Assembly: GCF_024611995.1 (NCBI RefSeq)
Contig: NZ_CP102509.1
Span: forward strand, 682,001-746,000
DNA from: Streptomyces sp. NBC_00162
GTDB taxonomy: Bacteria > Actinomycetota > Actinomycetes > Streptomycetales > Streptomycetaceae
DNA length: 64,000 bases
Direction: 5' to 3'
The stretch's first letter is position 1; each line of letters opens with the position of its first letter. The notes below the pieces were generated by a model. It did no database searches and was not told the origin of the DNA. It saw only the letters and a list, made by a program, of their open reading frames with translations. Positions 54,284 through 63,385 of this stretch are shown one piece after another. A program made the position numbers and the translations under genes.

Positions 54284-56190
54284 GTGAACAACCCGATCCC
54301 CGGCAGCGTGGACCTCCCCGTACCCGAGGGGAAGGTCTTCCCCCGCAACCTCACCGCACGGGCCGATTACGCGGTCCCGGGAAACCCGTCCGGCTCCCGC
54401 CCGGAAAGCGGGGTGGACAACTGCTTCCCCGGTCTCGAATTCGACCAGCGGAACCTGGAGAAGGCCTTCTTCCCCGGCCTGCTGTTCGACTTCCACCACG
54501 AGCGGGGCTCCCGGTTGATCGGCGTCACCAAGGACGCCCCGTCCGTACTCGACCTCACCAGCGCAGACCTGGGCGCGGGCATCGCGGCCGACCCGTGGCG
54601 GCTCCACCTGTGGGCGGTGTGCGGGCGGACCACCGTGGACCAGACGGAGTCGCAGGCCCCGGTGTTCCACGCCACCGCCCGCACCGGCCTCGCCCTCTGG
54701 CGCCACGTCCACGACCTGCTGCCGGGCCGGATCGCCATCCTGCTCGGACCCACCCCGGGCAGCCTGTCCCCGGGCGCGAACATCGTGCCCGACGGTCTCA
54801 ACGCCTGGCGTATGCAGAACGAGACCACCGTGGAGCGCGATGCCAACGGGAGGGTGGAGGCGGCCGTCCTGATCGCCGACCGGGCCGACTACCTGGACCC
54901 CGACGGAGTCATCGATCCCGATGTCTACCTGCCGGGAGAGCTCACCCGCAGCCTGTGCGCCCCCTGGCAGTACGACTTCCGCGAATGCGGCTGCTACTAC
55001 TGGGCCGCTTCCAAACCCGATATCTCGGCCAGCCCCGACGGCCGGTTCCGCCCCCTCAACTTCCAGCGCTCGGACCGCACCCTGCCCCCGCCCAAGCTGG
55101 ACACCCCGAACTACGCCGACCGGGAGGGCGACGAACTCGACCACCCCGCACTGATCACCAACTGGAACGTGCTGCCCGTCGTCCTCAACGGCCGCGAGGA
55201 CGACATCCTGGGCCCGGGCACCCCGTTCGAGGTCGAAGAGATGACCCGCGAGGAGGTGATCGAGGAACTGGAGCGGCTCGCCGACGTCGAGCACGCCCTG
55301 TGCCTGGAATACCTGTACGCGCACTACTCGCTGAACGCCCCGACCGCACTCGCCCCCGGCACGAACCCCGAGTCGCCCATCGCGCAGTTCCACGCGGCCG
55401 CGACCGAGGTGTTCTCGGTCGCGGTGGACGAGATGCGTCACCTGCGATGGGTCAACGAGGTGCTCGGCGTGCTCGGCAGGCCGCACAAACTCGACCCGCC
55501 GCCCCTCGGCATGCCCATTCAGCCCCAGTCCGGGCAGGTCTTCGAGCTGGAGCGGCTCACGGCCGCCCAGCTGGACTGGTTCATCAAGGTGGAGAGCACC
55601 AGCGCCGAGCTCAACCCGGACGGCATCGACGGCATGTACATCCGCCTCCACCACACGATCGAAAAGCGGCCCGACCTGTTCCCGCAGGCCGACCGCCTCT
55701 CCCACCTGATCAAACTCATCATCGACGAGGGCGTGGACCACTTCGAGCGGTTCAAAGCGATCAAGGGGCACCTCGCGGAATTCTCCGAGGACGAGTACCT
55801 TCGCAGGCTCGACAAGACCCCGGACCCGCTGGACCAGCGGCTCCTGCAACTCGCGGACCTCAACTACGCCGTACTGCTCGGCACGATGAAGGAGACCATG
55901 GCCCTGGGTGACAGCGCCGGAGGCGTGCTGATCGAACACGCCCGGCGGGCCATGACCAACCTCCATGAGGTCAACCACCTCCTCGCCTCCCGCGGGGTCG
56001 CCCCCGCTTCCAGACCCCCCAGCCCACCGTCGTCGCGGCGCTCGCCGACGGTCAGGCCACCCTCGCCGCCGCCCGGGCCGCCCGGCAACTGCAAGAGACC
56101 GTCGGCTCGCTCGACGGCGCCGGCCTGCGCGGCATGATGACCCGCCACCAGGCCACCACCGAGGCCCTGATCGCCGACCTCATCCTGTGA
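54284..56190 (+). CDS. LodA C-domain-like region fused to a ferritin-like domain (one frame break)
   Basis: In the N-terminal ~260 residues the signatures GVDNCFPGLEFDQ (Cys47) and RSLCAPWQYDFRECGC (Trp228) recall the Cys and Trp segments of LodA-type CTQ proteins, where the aligned phrase in the neighbour at 57506 is MAVPWQTDTASC. From about residue 320 a ferritin-like four-helix domain begins: VIEELERLADVEHALCLEYL, then EVFSVAVDEMRHLRWVNEVL, with the Glu/His ligands of a di-metal site. The last ~60 residues need one extra C in the run 56001-56005, giving 635 residues. The Cys-Trp spacing (about 180) is longer than in LodA. Confidence 0.65.
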
Positions 56191-56197
56191 GGATCCC

Positions 56198-57256
56198 GTG
56201 AGGCCGACCACCGTCGCGATCGCCGGATCCGGACTCGCCGAACTGACCTGCGCCTGGCTGCTCGCGGCGCGCGGCCACCGGGTCCGGCTCCGGCCGCGCC
56301 CGGCCGGCGGGCCCCGCCCGCTGCTGCTGGGCGACGACACACTTGCGCTGCTCCACGCGCTGTGGGGCACCGAGGCGGCGGACGGGCCGGCCGCCGACAG
56401 CCACCGCCTCACCCACCGGCACGCCCGCTGGACTCAGGACCGCGACGCCGACCCGCCCCTGCCGCAGCCCGCGGCGGTCGTGGACGGCGCGCGGCTCGCC
56501 CGGCGGCTGCTGGCCCGCCTCGCGGACCGGTACCCGGACGCCGTGTCGGAGGAACCGGACCCGGCGGGACCGCCCGACCCGCAGGCGCGGCCCGACGCGC
56601 GGGTCCCGCCCGTACCGCCTGACCCGACCGTCCCGCAGTGGACCGTCACCGCCACCCCGCCCGGCCGGGCCGGCGCGTACCGGACGGCCGGTCGACGACA
56701 CCTGCTGGCCGGGGAGGCGCCCTGCGCGGCCGGGCAGGACGACACCACCGCCCGCCTGGAGCGCACCGACGACGCCTGGCTCCACCTCACCCCGCTCGGC
56801 GACGGCAACGCCCTGCTCCAGGCGATGGTCCCCGGCCCGGTCGGGCACCCGGCGCGACACCTCGGCCGCCTCCTCGCGCACAGCCCCCTGGCAGCGCGAC
56901 TCGCGCAGGCGCCCGCCACCGCCGTCGCCCTGCCCGCCGCACCCCGCCTCCACCGCGCCCCGGCGACCCCGCCGGCCGGCCGGACCCCCGGCCTGCTCCT
57001 CGTCGGCGCGGGCGCCATCCGCTACGACCCCCTCAGCGGCACCGGTACCGCCCAGGCCCTGCGTACGGCCGTCCTGGCCGCCGCCGTGATCGACTCCGCC
57101 GCCGCAGGCACCCCGGCGGACCGGCTGTGCGCCCACTACACGGCCCGCCTGCGCACCGCGTTCCGCGACCACCTCGCCACCTGCGCCCGGCTCTACCCCC
57201 AGGCGTTCCCCACCCCCGCGTGGCAGCACGAGCTCGACGCCTGCCGGTCGGGGTGA
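56198..57256 (+). CDS. FAD-dependent oxidoreductase-like protein, LodB-like but degenerate
   Basis: The 352-residue protein opens with a Rossmann fold in which IAGSGLAELTCAWLLAARGH replaces the usual GxGxxG with GSGLAE, and ends with the FAD-domain motif YDPLSGTGTAQALRTAV seen in LodB and tryptophan-halogenase-like flavoproteins. The substrate-domain middle is short and Pro/Arg/Ala-rich. It is the last gene of the first cluster. LodB-type flavoproteins are needed for cysteine tryptophylquinone formation, so this could be the first cluster's counterpart. GTG 56198 is seven bases after the previous stop. Confidence 0.65.
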   Translation: MRPTTVAIAGSGLAELTCAWLLAARGHRVRLRPRPAGGPRPLLLGDDTLALLHALWGTEAADGPAADSHRLTHRHARWTQDRDADPPLPQPAAVVDGARLARRLLARLADRYPDAVSEEPDPAGPPDPQARPDARVPPVPPDPTVPQWTVTATPPGRAGAYRTAGRRHLLAGEAPCAAGQDDTTARLERTDDAWLHLTPLGDGNALLQAMVPGPVGHPARHLGRLLAHSPLAARLAQAPATAVALPAAPRLHRAPATPPAGRTPGLLLVGAGAIRYDPLSGTGTAQALRTAVLAAAVIDSAAAGTPADRLCAHYTARLRTAFRDHLATCARLYPQAFPTPAWQHELDACRSG

Positions 57257-57505
57257 CGGCCGGGGCATCTGCCCGCTGTCCAGTGTGGTGGAGTCCCAGG
57301 TGACGTGCGAATCGGCGGCGCTCGCCCCCGGGCGACGGCGCGTGGCCGCCCCTCCGTGAACGGCGCGGCACGCCCTTCGGTCGCGCATCGCACGCTCGTT
57401 TGTCAGCATGGAGAGCTGTACGGACGATGCACTCCTGTACAACGCTCCACGAGCCCTGTGCACCCCAGTACAGCCCGGCAGCGCCGCATCGCGGGAGATC
57501 GAGCC

Positions 57506-59487
57506 ATGGCCGTCATTTCCGATTCCTCGTCCACCGAGCCTCCGGGGCACGACGCCCGGATCGTGCGGGCCGCCATCCACCCCGCGATCGGCGTCGCCCG
57601 GGTCGGCGACAGCGCCGACGAGTTCTTCCTCGCCCCAGAGACCGAGGACGAGCCCCCGCTCCCCACCGGCTCGTACAAGGACGCGACCGGCGCCCTGAAA
57701 CGGCAGGCGGCCCGGTTCCGGATCTACGGCTACAACGCGGCCGGGGAGCCGGTGGCCGAACTCACCGAGGACAACGCCGAGGTGCGCTGGACCGTGCACG
57801 TAGCCAACAAGAAGGCCGCCTGGTACCAGTTCCAGCTGGCCCTGGACATCCCCGAGGCCGCCCAGGCGGACGAGAGCCAACTCCGCAACCCCCTGGTCGC
57901 CGGTCCGGACCGCCCCAGGCTGAGCATCGACCCCGGCTGCCGTTCCGTACGCGGCCGCGACCGTGCCGGCGGTCCCGAACTGCGCTTCGACACCGGGAGG
58001 TTCCTCCGCATCCCGGTCTACCTCGGCGAGCTGCGCACCGACGGGGCCGGGCGGCTGATCTTCCTCGGCGGCCGGGGCGTGGCCGAGTCCGTCGACTTCA
58101 AAGAGGCCGATACCTTCGCCAACAACGACGGCTGGTATGACGACATCTCCGACGGCCCCGTCACCGCCGAGGTCCACGTCGACGGCCGCGCGCTGCCGGT
58201 CGAACCGGCCTGGGTGGTGGTCGGCCCGCCCAACTACGCCCCCGAGCTGAAGTCCGTACGCACGCTGTACGACCTCGTCCGCGACGCGTTCACCACGGCC
58301 GGAGCGCTCCCCGAACCGGAGCAGGTCTCCTTCACCCACGACATCCTGCCCATCCTGCGCCGCCTGTGCGATCTGCAATGGGTCAACCAGGGCCTGGCCA
58401 CCCTGTTCGGACACGGCGGACGCGAATACTTCCTCGACCCCGGCCTGCTGGCCGCCCTCGCCGACCCCAGTCCACGCCACGAGGAGCTGCGCCGGCAAAT
58501 CTCGAAGACCATGCGCGACCCCGACCGGGACGGCACGTCGCCGATTCCCTGGCCACCCGTCTACGGCGACGCGATGAGCCTGCCCCCGTCTCCGCACGCC
58601 AGCACCTGGCCCTCTCCCCGCTCCAGACAAGGCTGTTGGTGCGCTGGACCCGCGGAGACTTCGTCCCCGACCACGTCGTCGGGGCCGAGACCACGCCCAC
58701 GGAACTCGACCGGCTGCCGCTCGCCGCCCGACCCGCCGCCCTGGACCGCGCGGCCCTGTCCTTCTGCCTCGCCGATGCCTTCCACCCGGGCTGCGAAATC
58801 ACCTGGCCGATGCGCCACACCACGCTGTACAGCGCGCCGTTCCGCATCCGCCACCGCCCGCAGAGCAACCCCGAGCGCCCCTACGGCAGGGTGCTCACCC
58901 CGCAGACCGCCCAGGCGTACGACGGGCCGCTGTACGGCCAGGAACCCGGCGGCCTGACGCGCTGGATGGCCGTGCCCTGGCAGACGGACACCGCGAGCTG
59001 CCGCTCCGGGTACGAACGCCGGTACGACCCGTACCTGCCGACGTTCTGGCCCGCCCGGGTGCCCAACCACGTCCTCGAGGAGGAGGACTACCTGATCGCC
59101 GTCGACACCACGCGCCCGCGGGAGGAGCGGCTCGCGGCGTTCGCACGGCGGTCCCCCTGGGACCGCTGGCTGCCCCCGCCCTACAAGGCCACCATCAATG
59201 CCATGGTGAAGGACTTCGGCCGGCTCGGCCTGGTCGAACGCCGCCCGGGCGTCACCAACGACCCCCTGCTGCCCGCCGAGATGTTCGTCGAGTCCGAGGT
59301 CTCCTTCCCCGCCGAGCCGGCCCCGCCGCGCGGCCGCAACCTGCTGAGCCTGCATGTACCGCTCGCCGCCGACGAGCGGCTGCGGGACGCCGTCCTGGCG
59401 ACCGCCGTCGCCCTGGCCGAGGAACCCGACGAGGAACTGTCGGCGGGCTACATCGAGAAGGTCGCCCGCTTCCCGGGCAACCGATGA
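57506..59487 (+). CDS. LodA/GoxA-like CTQ-dependent amino acid oxidase (one frame break)
   Basis: The protein is about 660 residues after repair (LodA is 726). The N-terminal half (IVRAAIHPAIGVARVGDSA, WTVHVANKKAAWYQFQLALD) is the LodA_N domain. The C-terminal half has RAALSFCLADAFHPGCEIT (Cys near residue 420) and LTRWMAVPWQTDTASC (Trp near 491), at about the Cys-Trp spacing expected for cysteine tryptophylquinone. Family members oxidise lysine or glycine amino groups and release peroxide and ammonia. The break at the C run 58583-58587 is repaired by one C. ATG 57506 has GGGAG. It is followed by a LodB-like gene 34 bp on. No signal peptide is seen. Confidence 0.8.
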
Positions 59488-59521
59488 CCCCGCACGCGAC
59501 GGCCGGCCCCGGCGGCCGGCG

Positions 59522-60673
59522 GTGACCCGTCACGAGGTGTACGACGCGGTCGTCGCCGGCGCGGGACCGGCCGGCGCGGTGGCCGCCCTCGTGCTCGCGC
59601 GGGCCGGCCGGCGCGTGGCGATCGTGGACGACCCACCCGCGCCCGCAGCGGGCGCCCACAAGGTCGGCGAAAGCCTGCCGTCGGCCGCCGCCTCGCTGCT
59701 GCGCGATCTGAACCTGTGGCCCGGCAGCACCGCCGCACCCCACCTGCGCTCCACCGGGATGTACGTCTCCTGGGGCTCGCCCGCGCTCCAAGAGCGCGGC
59801 CCGGTGCAGGACCCGTACGGCGCGGGATGGCAGCTGGACCGCCTCCGCTTCGACGCGTTCCTGCGGGAGGCAGCCCACACGGCGGGCGCCGAGCCGCTCC
59901 GCGGGCGGGCCGTGGACGCCGTGGACGACGGCCCCGGCCTGCGCCTGCTCGTGCGCCAGGAGCATGGCACACGCGAGCTGCGCTGCGCCTGGGCCGTCGA
60001 CGCGACGGGACGGCGCGCGACCATCGCCCGGCGCCGGGCGGTCCGCAGACGTCAGGACCGGCTCGTGGCCGCCCATATCCTGATGTCACGTCAGAATTCT
60101 TCTGCTGACGGGCAGTCGGACCGGGAAGTCAGGACCCTCGTCGAAGCGGTGCCCGGCGGATGGTGGTACACGACGCTGACCCCCGTGGGCCGGATCGTCG
60201 CCCATCTGACGGACCCCGACATCGCCGACCCCCGTCTGCGCACCCCCGACGGGTTCCTGCGCGCAGCCCTGCACACCCGGTACATCGGCGCCCGGCTCAC
60301 GGCCGGGGACCTCACCGGCCCGCCGACTCCGCGCTGGAGCGCCGCCCACGGCCTGCGCCTCGAGCCGTACGGCGGCCGGGGCTGGATCGCCGCTGGTGAC
60401 GCGGCGCTGGCCTTCGACCCGCTCTCGTCGCAGGGCATCCTCACCGCACTGCACAGCGGAGCCCGCGCCGGCCTCGCCGCGGCCCTGTGCCTCGCGGGCG
60501 CGCCGCCCCGCCCGGTCCTGGCCGCGTATACGGACTTCCTCGACGGCGTCGCCGCCGCCTACGTACGCCACCACGCGGAAGCGTACGCAGCGGAAACCCG
60601 CTGGCCGGAACTGCCTTTCTGGCAACGGCGGGGGCCGTCCGCCAACGCGCGGGCCAGGGGGCCCCGCAACTAG
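59522..60673 (+). CDS. LodB-like FAD-dependent maturation flavoprotein
   Basis: The 383-residue flavoprotein has an N-terminal FAD fold (DAVVAGAGPAGAVAALVLAR), the KVGESLPSAA motif of the tryptophan-halogenase/LodB superfamily and the FAD-domain signature GDAALAFDPLSSQGI. It lacks the halogenase WxWxIP motif, so halogenation is unlikely. LodB proteins are encoded next to LodA-like oxidases and are required for quinone cofactor formation; the arrangement here is exactly that pair. The start is GTG 59522, 34 bp after the LodA-like stop. It is the last gene of the cluster; a reverse-strand gene follows. Confidence 0.82.
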   Translation: MTRHEVYDAVVAGAGPAGAVAALVLARAGRRVAIVDDPPAPAAGAHKVGESLPSAAASLLRDLNLWPGSTAAPHLRSTGMYVSWGSPALQERGPVQDPYGAGWQLDRLRFDAFLREAAHTAGAEPLRGRAVDAVDDGPGLRLLVRQEHGTRELRCAWAVDATGRRATIARRRAVRRRQDRLVAAHILMSRQNSSADGQSDREVRTLVEAVPGGWWYTTLTPVGRIVAHLTDPDIADPRLRTPDGFLRAALHTRYIGARLTAGDLTGPPTPRWSAAHGLRLEPYGGRGWIAAGDAALAFDPLSSQGILTALHSGARAGLAAALCLAGAPPRPVLAAYTDFLDGVAAAYVRHHAEAYAAETRWPELPFWQRRGPSANARARGPRN

Positions 60674-60703
60674 ATCTCGAGAACTGGCGAGTTCACGAGG
60701 TCG

Positions 60704-61777
60704 TCAGGCGAGAGTGGTGAGGCAGAACTGGACGAGTCCGGCGTCGACGTCGAGGACGATCTTCTTCATCTCCGGCCACGGCGGGTGGAAGTCCATCCCC
60801 CATTCGACGGTGAAAGCCAGGATCCTGTCGTCGCTCTGCTCGACGATGTGCCTCGCGAACGTGTAGTCGTCGCTGGTGCCGCAGGTCGGGTAGAGGTCGA
60901 AGGCGGGCTTCGGGGTGTAGACCTTGCCGCGTACGGCTTTCAGCGCCTTGCAAAACTGCTCGGCGAGCACGGCGGAGTCGTCGGCGTCCGTCTTCGGAAT
61001 GAACTCGGCGTAGAGCAGGTCGTTCTTCATTCCGCGCCTGCCGTCGAAGGCGGGGTTCTGAAAGTTCCTGGTCAGATCGTCCGACTGGTTGTTGTCGTCA
61101 CCCCAGACGTAGAGCATGTTCTGGGTGTAGCTGTGCACGTCGACGTACCAGCGGGTGCGCAGGAAGTGCTCGATCAGCCAACGGACGTTGCGCGTCTCGG
61201 GCTCCGAGAAGGGCTGTGGGCCCTGGTACACCTGGTTCGGGTCGGCGGGGTCGTTCGAGACCCGGACCGGCGCGAGCGGGTGGAAGGCGGTCTCGAAGTC
61301 GAAGAGGAAGTCGAAGTTGCGGTTGATGTCGACGCCGATCGCGGCCGGATTCCCGCCGGACTGGGCCGGGTTGCGGTTGCGCCGCCATTCCGGGTCGACG
61401 GTCTGGCTGTAGCGCCGGCCGTCGGGATTGACGAGCGGGAAGACGACGACGTCCAGTTCCTCGAGGATCGTGCGCACCTGGGCGGAGGTGAAGTGCGTTC
61501 CGCCGTACGCCAGTCCCGTTCCGCCGGCGTGGGCGTGCAGCAGGTCGGCCGCGAGGTTGACGAGGATCTCGCAGCTGCCCCACTCCCTGGCGTGCATACC
61601 GCCGGTGAGGACGATGGCGTCCTTGGGCGCCAGGCGGTGGGTGCCGATCCGCAGGGCGTGGCAGGCGCGGCCCTCGACGGAGGGCTCGGGCAGCTCGATG
61701 AGGTCGCTCGTGTTCTGAAACGCCGTGGCCAGGCTGGTCACGCCGGACTCGACCTCGACGATGTTCATGTACGGCAT
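60704..61777 (-). CDS. M14 family zinc carboxypeptidase
   Basis: The 357-residue protein shows the M14 zinc site: GGMHAREWGS (HxxE ligands, about residues 60-70), the Arg/Asn substrate pair in IGVDINRNFDF, the second zinc His in YVDVHSYTQNML (about 212) and the catalytic Glu in LAFTVEWGMDF. No signal peptide or N-terminal activation domain is present, unlike secreted carboxypeptidase T. The small gene just upstream (10 bp gap) may supply the missing pro-region. ATG 61777 has AGGAGGG upstream. Confidence 0.85.
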   Translation of the reverse strand: MPYMNIVEVESGVTSLATAFQNTSDLIELPEPSVEGRACHALRIGTHRLAPKDAIVLTGGMHAREWGSCEILVNLAADLLHAHAGGTGLAYGGTHFTSAQVRTILEELDVVVFPLVNPDGRRYSQTVDPEWRRNRNPAQSGGNPAAIGVDINRNFDFLFDFETAFHPLAPVRVSNDPADPNQVYQGPQPFSEPETRNVRWLIEHFLRTRWYVDVHSYTQNMLYVWGDDNNQSDDLTRNFQNPAFDGRRGMKNDLLYAEFIPKTDADDSAVLAEQFCKALKAVRGKVYTPKPAFDLYPTCGTSDDYTFARHIVEQSDDRILAFTVEWGMDFHPPWPEMKKIVLDVDAGLVQFCLTTLA

Positions 61778-61787
61778 GACGTCCCTC

Positions 61788-62102
61788 CTAGGCGTCCTTC
61801 ACCTTGAGGGCGAGTCCCTGCGGAACCGCGTCCTCTGGAGCGAACCGGTCCCCCTCGCCGACCTCGGCCTGGCGGGCCCGCCCGACGGCGGTGGCGTCCT
61901 CGACGACCGTGACCGTCACGCCCTCGCGTTCGAGGGCCTCGGCTTTGTAGGGGGTGACGTAGGCGTCGATGGTGCAGCTGCCGTCCTCGGCCTGACGGAC
62001 CCGCCCGCCGACGTCGGGGCGGGCTTCGCGCAGGAGGGCGCGCAGGGTGTCGGGGTCCTTGGCAGTGACCCGGACGCGCAGAATCGTGTACTCGTTGGAC
62101 AT
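61788..62102 (-). CDS. Small protein resembling a detached pro-region, partner of the M14 peptidase
   Basis: The 104-residue protein (MSNEYTILRVRVTAKDPDTL, then CTIDAYVTPYKAEALEREG and TVTVVEDATAVGRARQAEVG) has the alternating strand-helix pattern of peptidase propeptides or inhibitors (I9-like), and it precedes the M14 gene by 10 bp in the same operon. I infer that it inhibits or folds the carboxypeptidase. ATG 62102 has GGGAGG eight bases ahead. There is no signal peptide, matching its partner. Confidence 0.6.
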   Translation of the reverse strand: MSNEYTILRVRVTAKDPDTLRALLREARPDVGGRVRQAEDGSCTIDAYVTPYKAEALEREGVTVTVVEDATAVGRARQAEVGEGDRFAPEDAVPQGLALKVKDA

Positions 62103-62423
62103 CACAGGGCCTCCCTCGGGCGCCGTTGGGCTCACATCAGGAAGCAGGGCCAGAACCGGCATCAGGGTGTCGGGGCCGGTACCGCCCACGGCGCGCAAGC
62201 GGACACATATACGAGCACGTATAGATATGTCCGATGCGTACCTCGTATCCTCAGCGTGCGCTTCCGCCGTAGAACGCGTCAAGGGGCGCCTCGGGCACCC
62301 GGCTCAGGAGGCTGGTCGAGGCGTGGACGGACAGGGCCGGGCCTCCTTCCCGCGCTCGTGCGGACCCGACGACGGAAGTCGCCGGGCTGAGCACGGAGAA
62401 GGGGCCCGGCCCATGGGGTCGGG
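62103..62423. other. Intergenic region upstream of the M14 operon
   Basis: An A/T-rich spot at 62202-62233 contains TATACG and CGTATA around AGCA (62209-62224), a 6-bp-arm inverted repeat about 107 bp before the M14-partner start. It may be a promoter or operator. Nothing else is seen. Confidence 0.35.
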
Positions 62424-63371
62424 TCAGCGCGTGGTGGCAGTTCCCCGGCGGCGCGCGTAAACCACCGCACCGCCGATCGCCGCCACGGCCGCGGTCCCGG
62501 TGGCGATCCCGGTGGCGGAGATCGGCTGCCGGGACGCCTCGGCCACCGGTTGCCCGGACGTGGCAGCGACCTGCTCCGACTGGTCCTCCACGAGGCCGCC
62601 GTATCCGCCTGCCAGGCCCTTGCGGTCGTATTCCGAGCCGGGCATCTTGTCGCCGTAGCGGGCGGTGACCAGCTTCTGGTACGCGGCAAGGGTCATGCCG
62701 TGCTTTCCGCCGAGGCCGGTGGTCGCTTCCTCGTTGAGCGGCTCGACCATGCCTTCGGCGGTGAGCCGGTACCAGGCGTGGATCTGCGGCTCGGTGAAGG
62801 TGCGGGCCTGTGGAGTGCCGCGCTCGGCAAAGCCGACCTCGGCGTCCCCGTCCCGGATGCCGGCCAGCTGCCAGCCTTCGGCACCGACGTTCCGCTCGCC
62901 GCTTCCCGGCGTAGCGGGGTTCCCCTTGGGCGCGAGCAATACGGCGGCGGGTCTGCCGTCGGACGTGGTCACCCGGGAGGCCAGGTAGGAGAGCCGCAGC
63001 GCGGTCTGCGGGGTTGCCTGGGTCTTGCCGGTCACGAACTCGGGGCTGATCTCGAACATCGGCACCGGGTCCTTGTTGAGATCGAACCCGGGCGGCGCGG
63101 CGACCGCGGCGGGCGCGTTCCCGGGGGTGCCGACGGCGCCGCCGTCTGCGGCGGGGGCAGTGCGGGGCTGTCGGGCCGAGACCAGGAAGCGGGAGACGGT
63201 GTCGCGGAGTTGGTCGCTCCGGAGGGCCTGCTGGGCGGACTGGTAGCCGGCGATGCCGTCGCCCTCCGCGGCCTGTGCGGGAACGATTCCGCACAGGGCG
63301 GCGGCGAGCGCGGCCGTGGCGAGGACGGCGGCCCGCAGTGCAGCGTGCCTGGCCTGTCGCATGGTCTGCAT
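62424..63371 (-). CDS. Secreted, membrane-anchored protein of unknown function
   Basis: The 315-residue protein starts MQTMRQARHAALRAAVLATA, a Sec signal peptide, and ends in a single hydrophobic helix (ATGTAAVAAIGGAVVYARR) with a basic tail, so it should be anchored by its C-terminus outside the cell. I see no LPXTG-type sortase motif. The middle contains SGERNVGAEGWQLAGI and EPQIHAWYRLTAEGM with no recognised family. ATG 63371 has GAGGAG upstream. It lies 14 bp after the papain-like protease gene on the same strand; co-expression with that protease is plausible. Confidence 0.6.
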   Translation of the reverse strand: MQTMRQARHAALRAAVLATAALAAALCGIVPAQAAEGDGIAGYQSAQQALRSDQLRDTVSRFLVSARQPRTAPAADGGAVGTPGNAPAAVAAPPGFDLNKDPVPMFEISPEFVTGKTQATPQTALRLSYLASRVTTSDGRPAAVLLAPKGNPATPGSGERNVGAEGWQLAGIRDGDAEVGFAERGTPQARTFTEPQIHAWYRLTAEGMVEPLNEEATTGLGGKHGMTLAAYQKLVTARYGDKMPGSEYDRKGLAGGYGGLVEDQSEQVAATSGQPVAEASRQPISATGIATGTAAVAAIGGAVVYARRRGTATTR

Positions 63372-63385
63372 GGTCGGTCTGCTCC

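Noticed and set aside
52102..54354. 750-codon reverse-strand frame opposite the radical SAM gene
   Set aside because: Composition of an antisense shadow; the forward strand carries the Cys motifs and coupled starts.
59522..60673. Tryptophan halogenase
   Set aside because: The WxWxIP motif is missing and the gene is paired with a LodA-like oxidase, which fits LodB.
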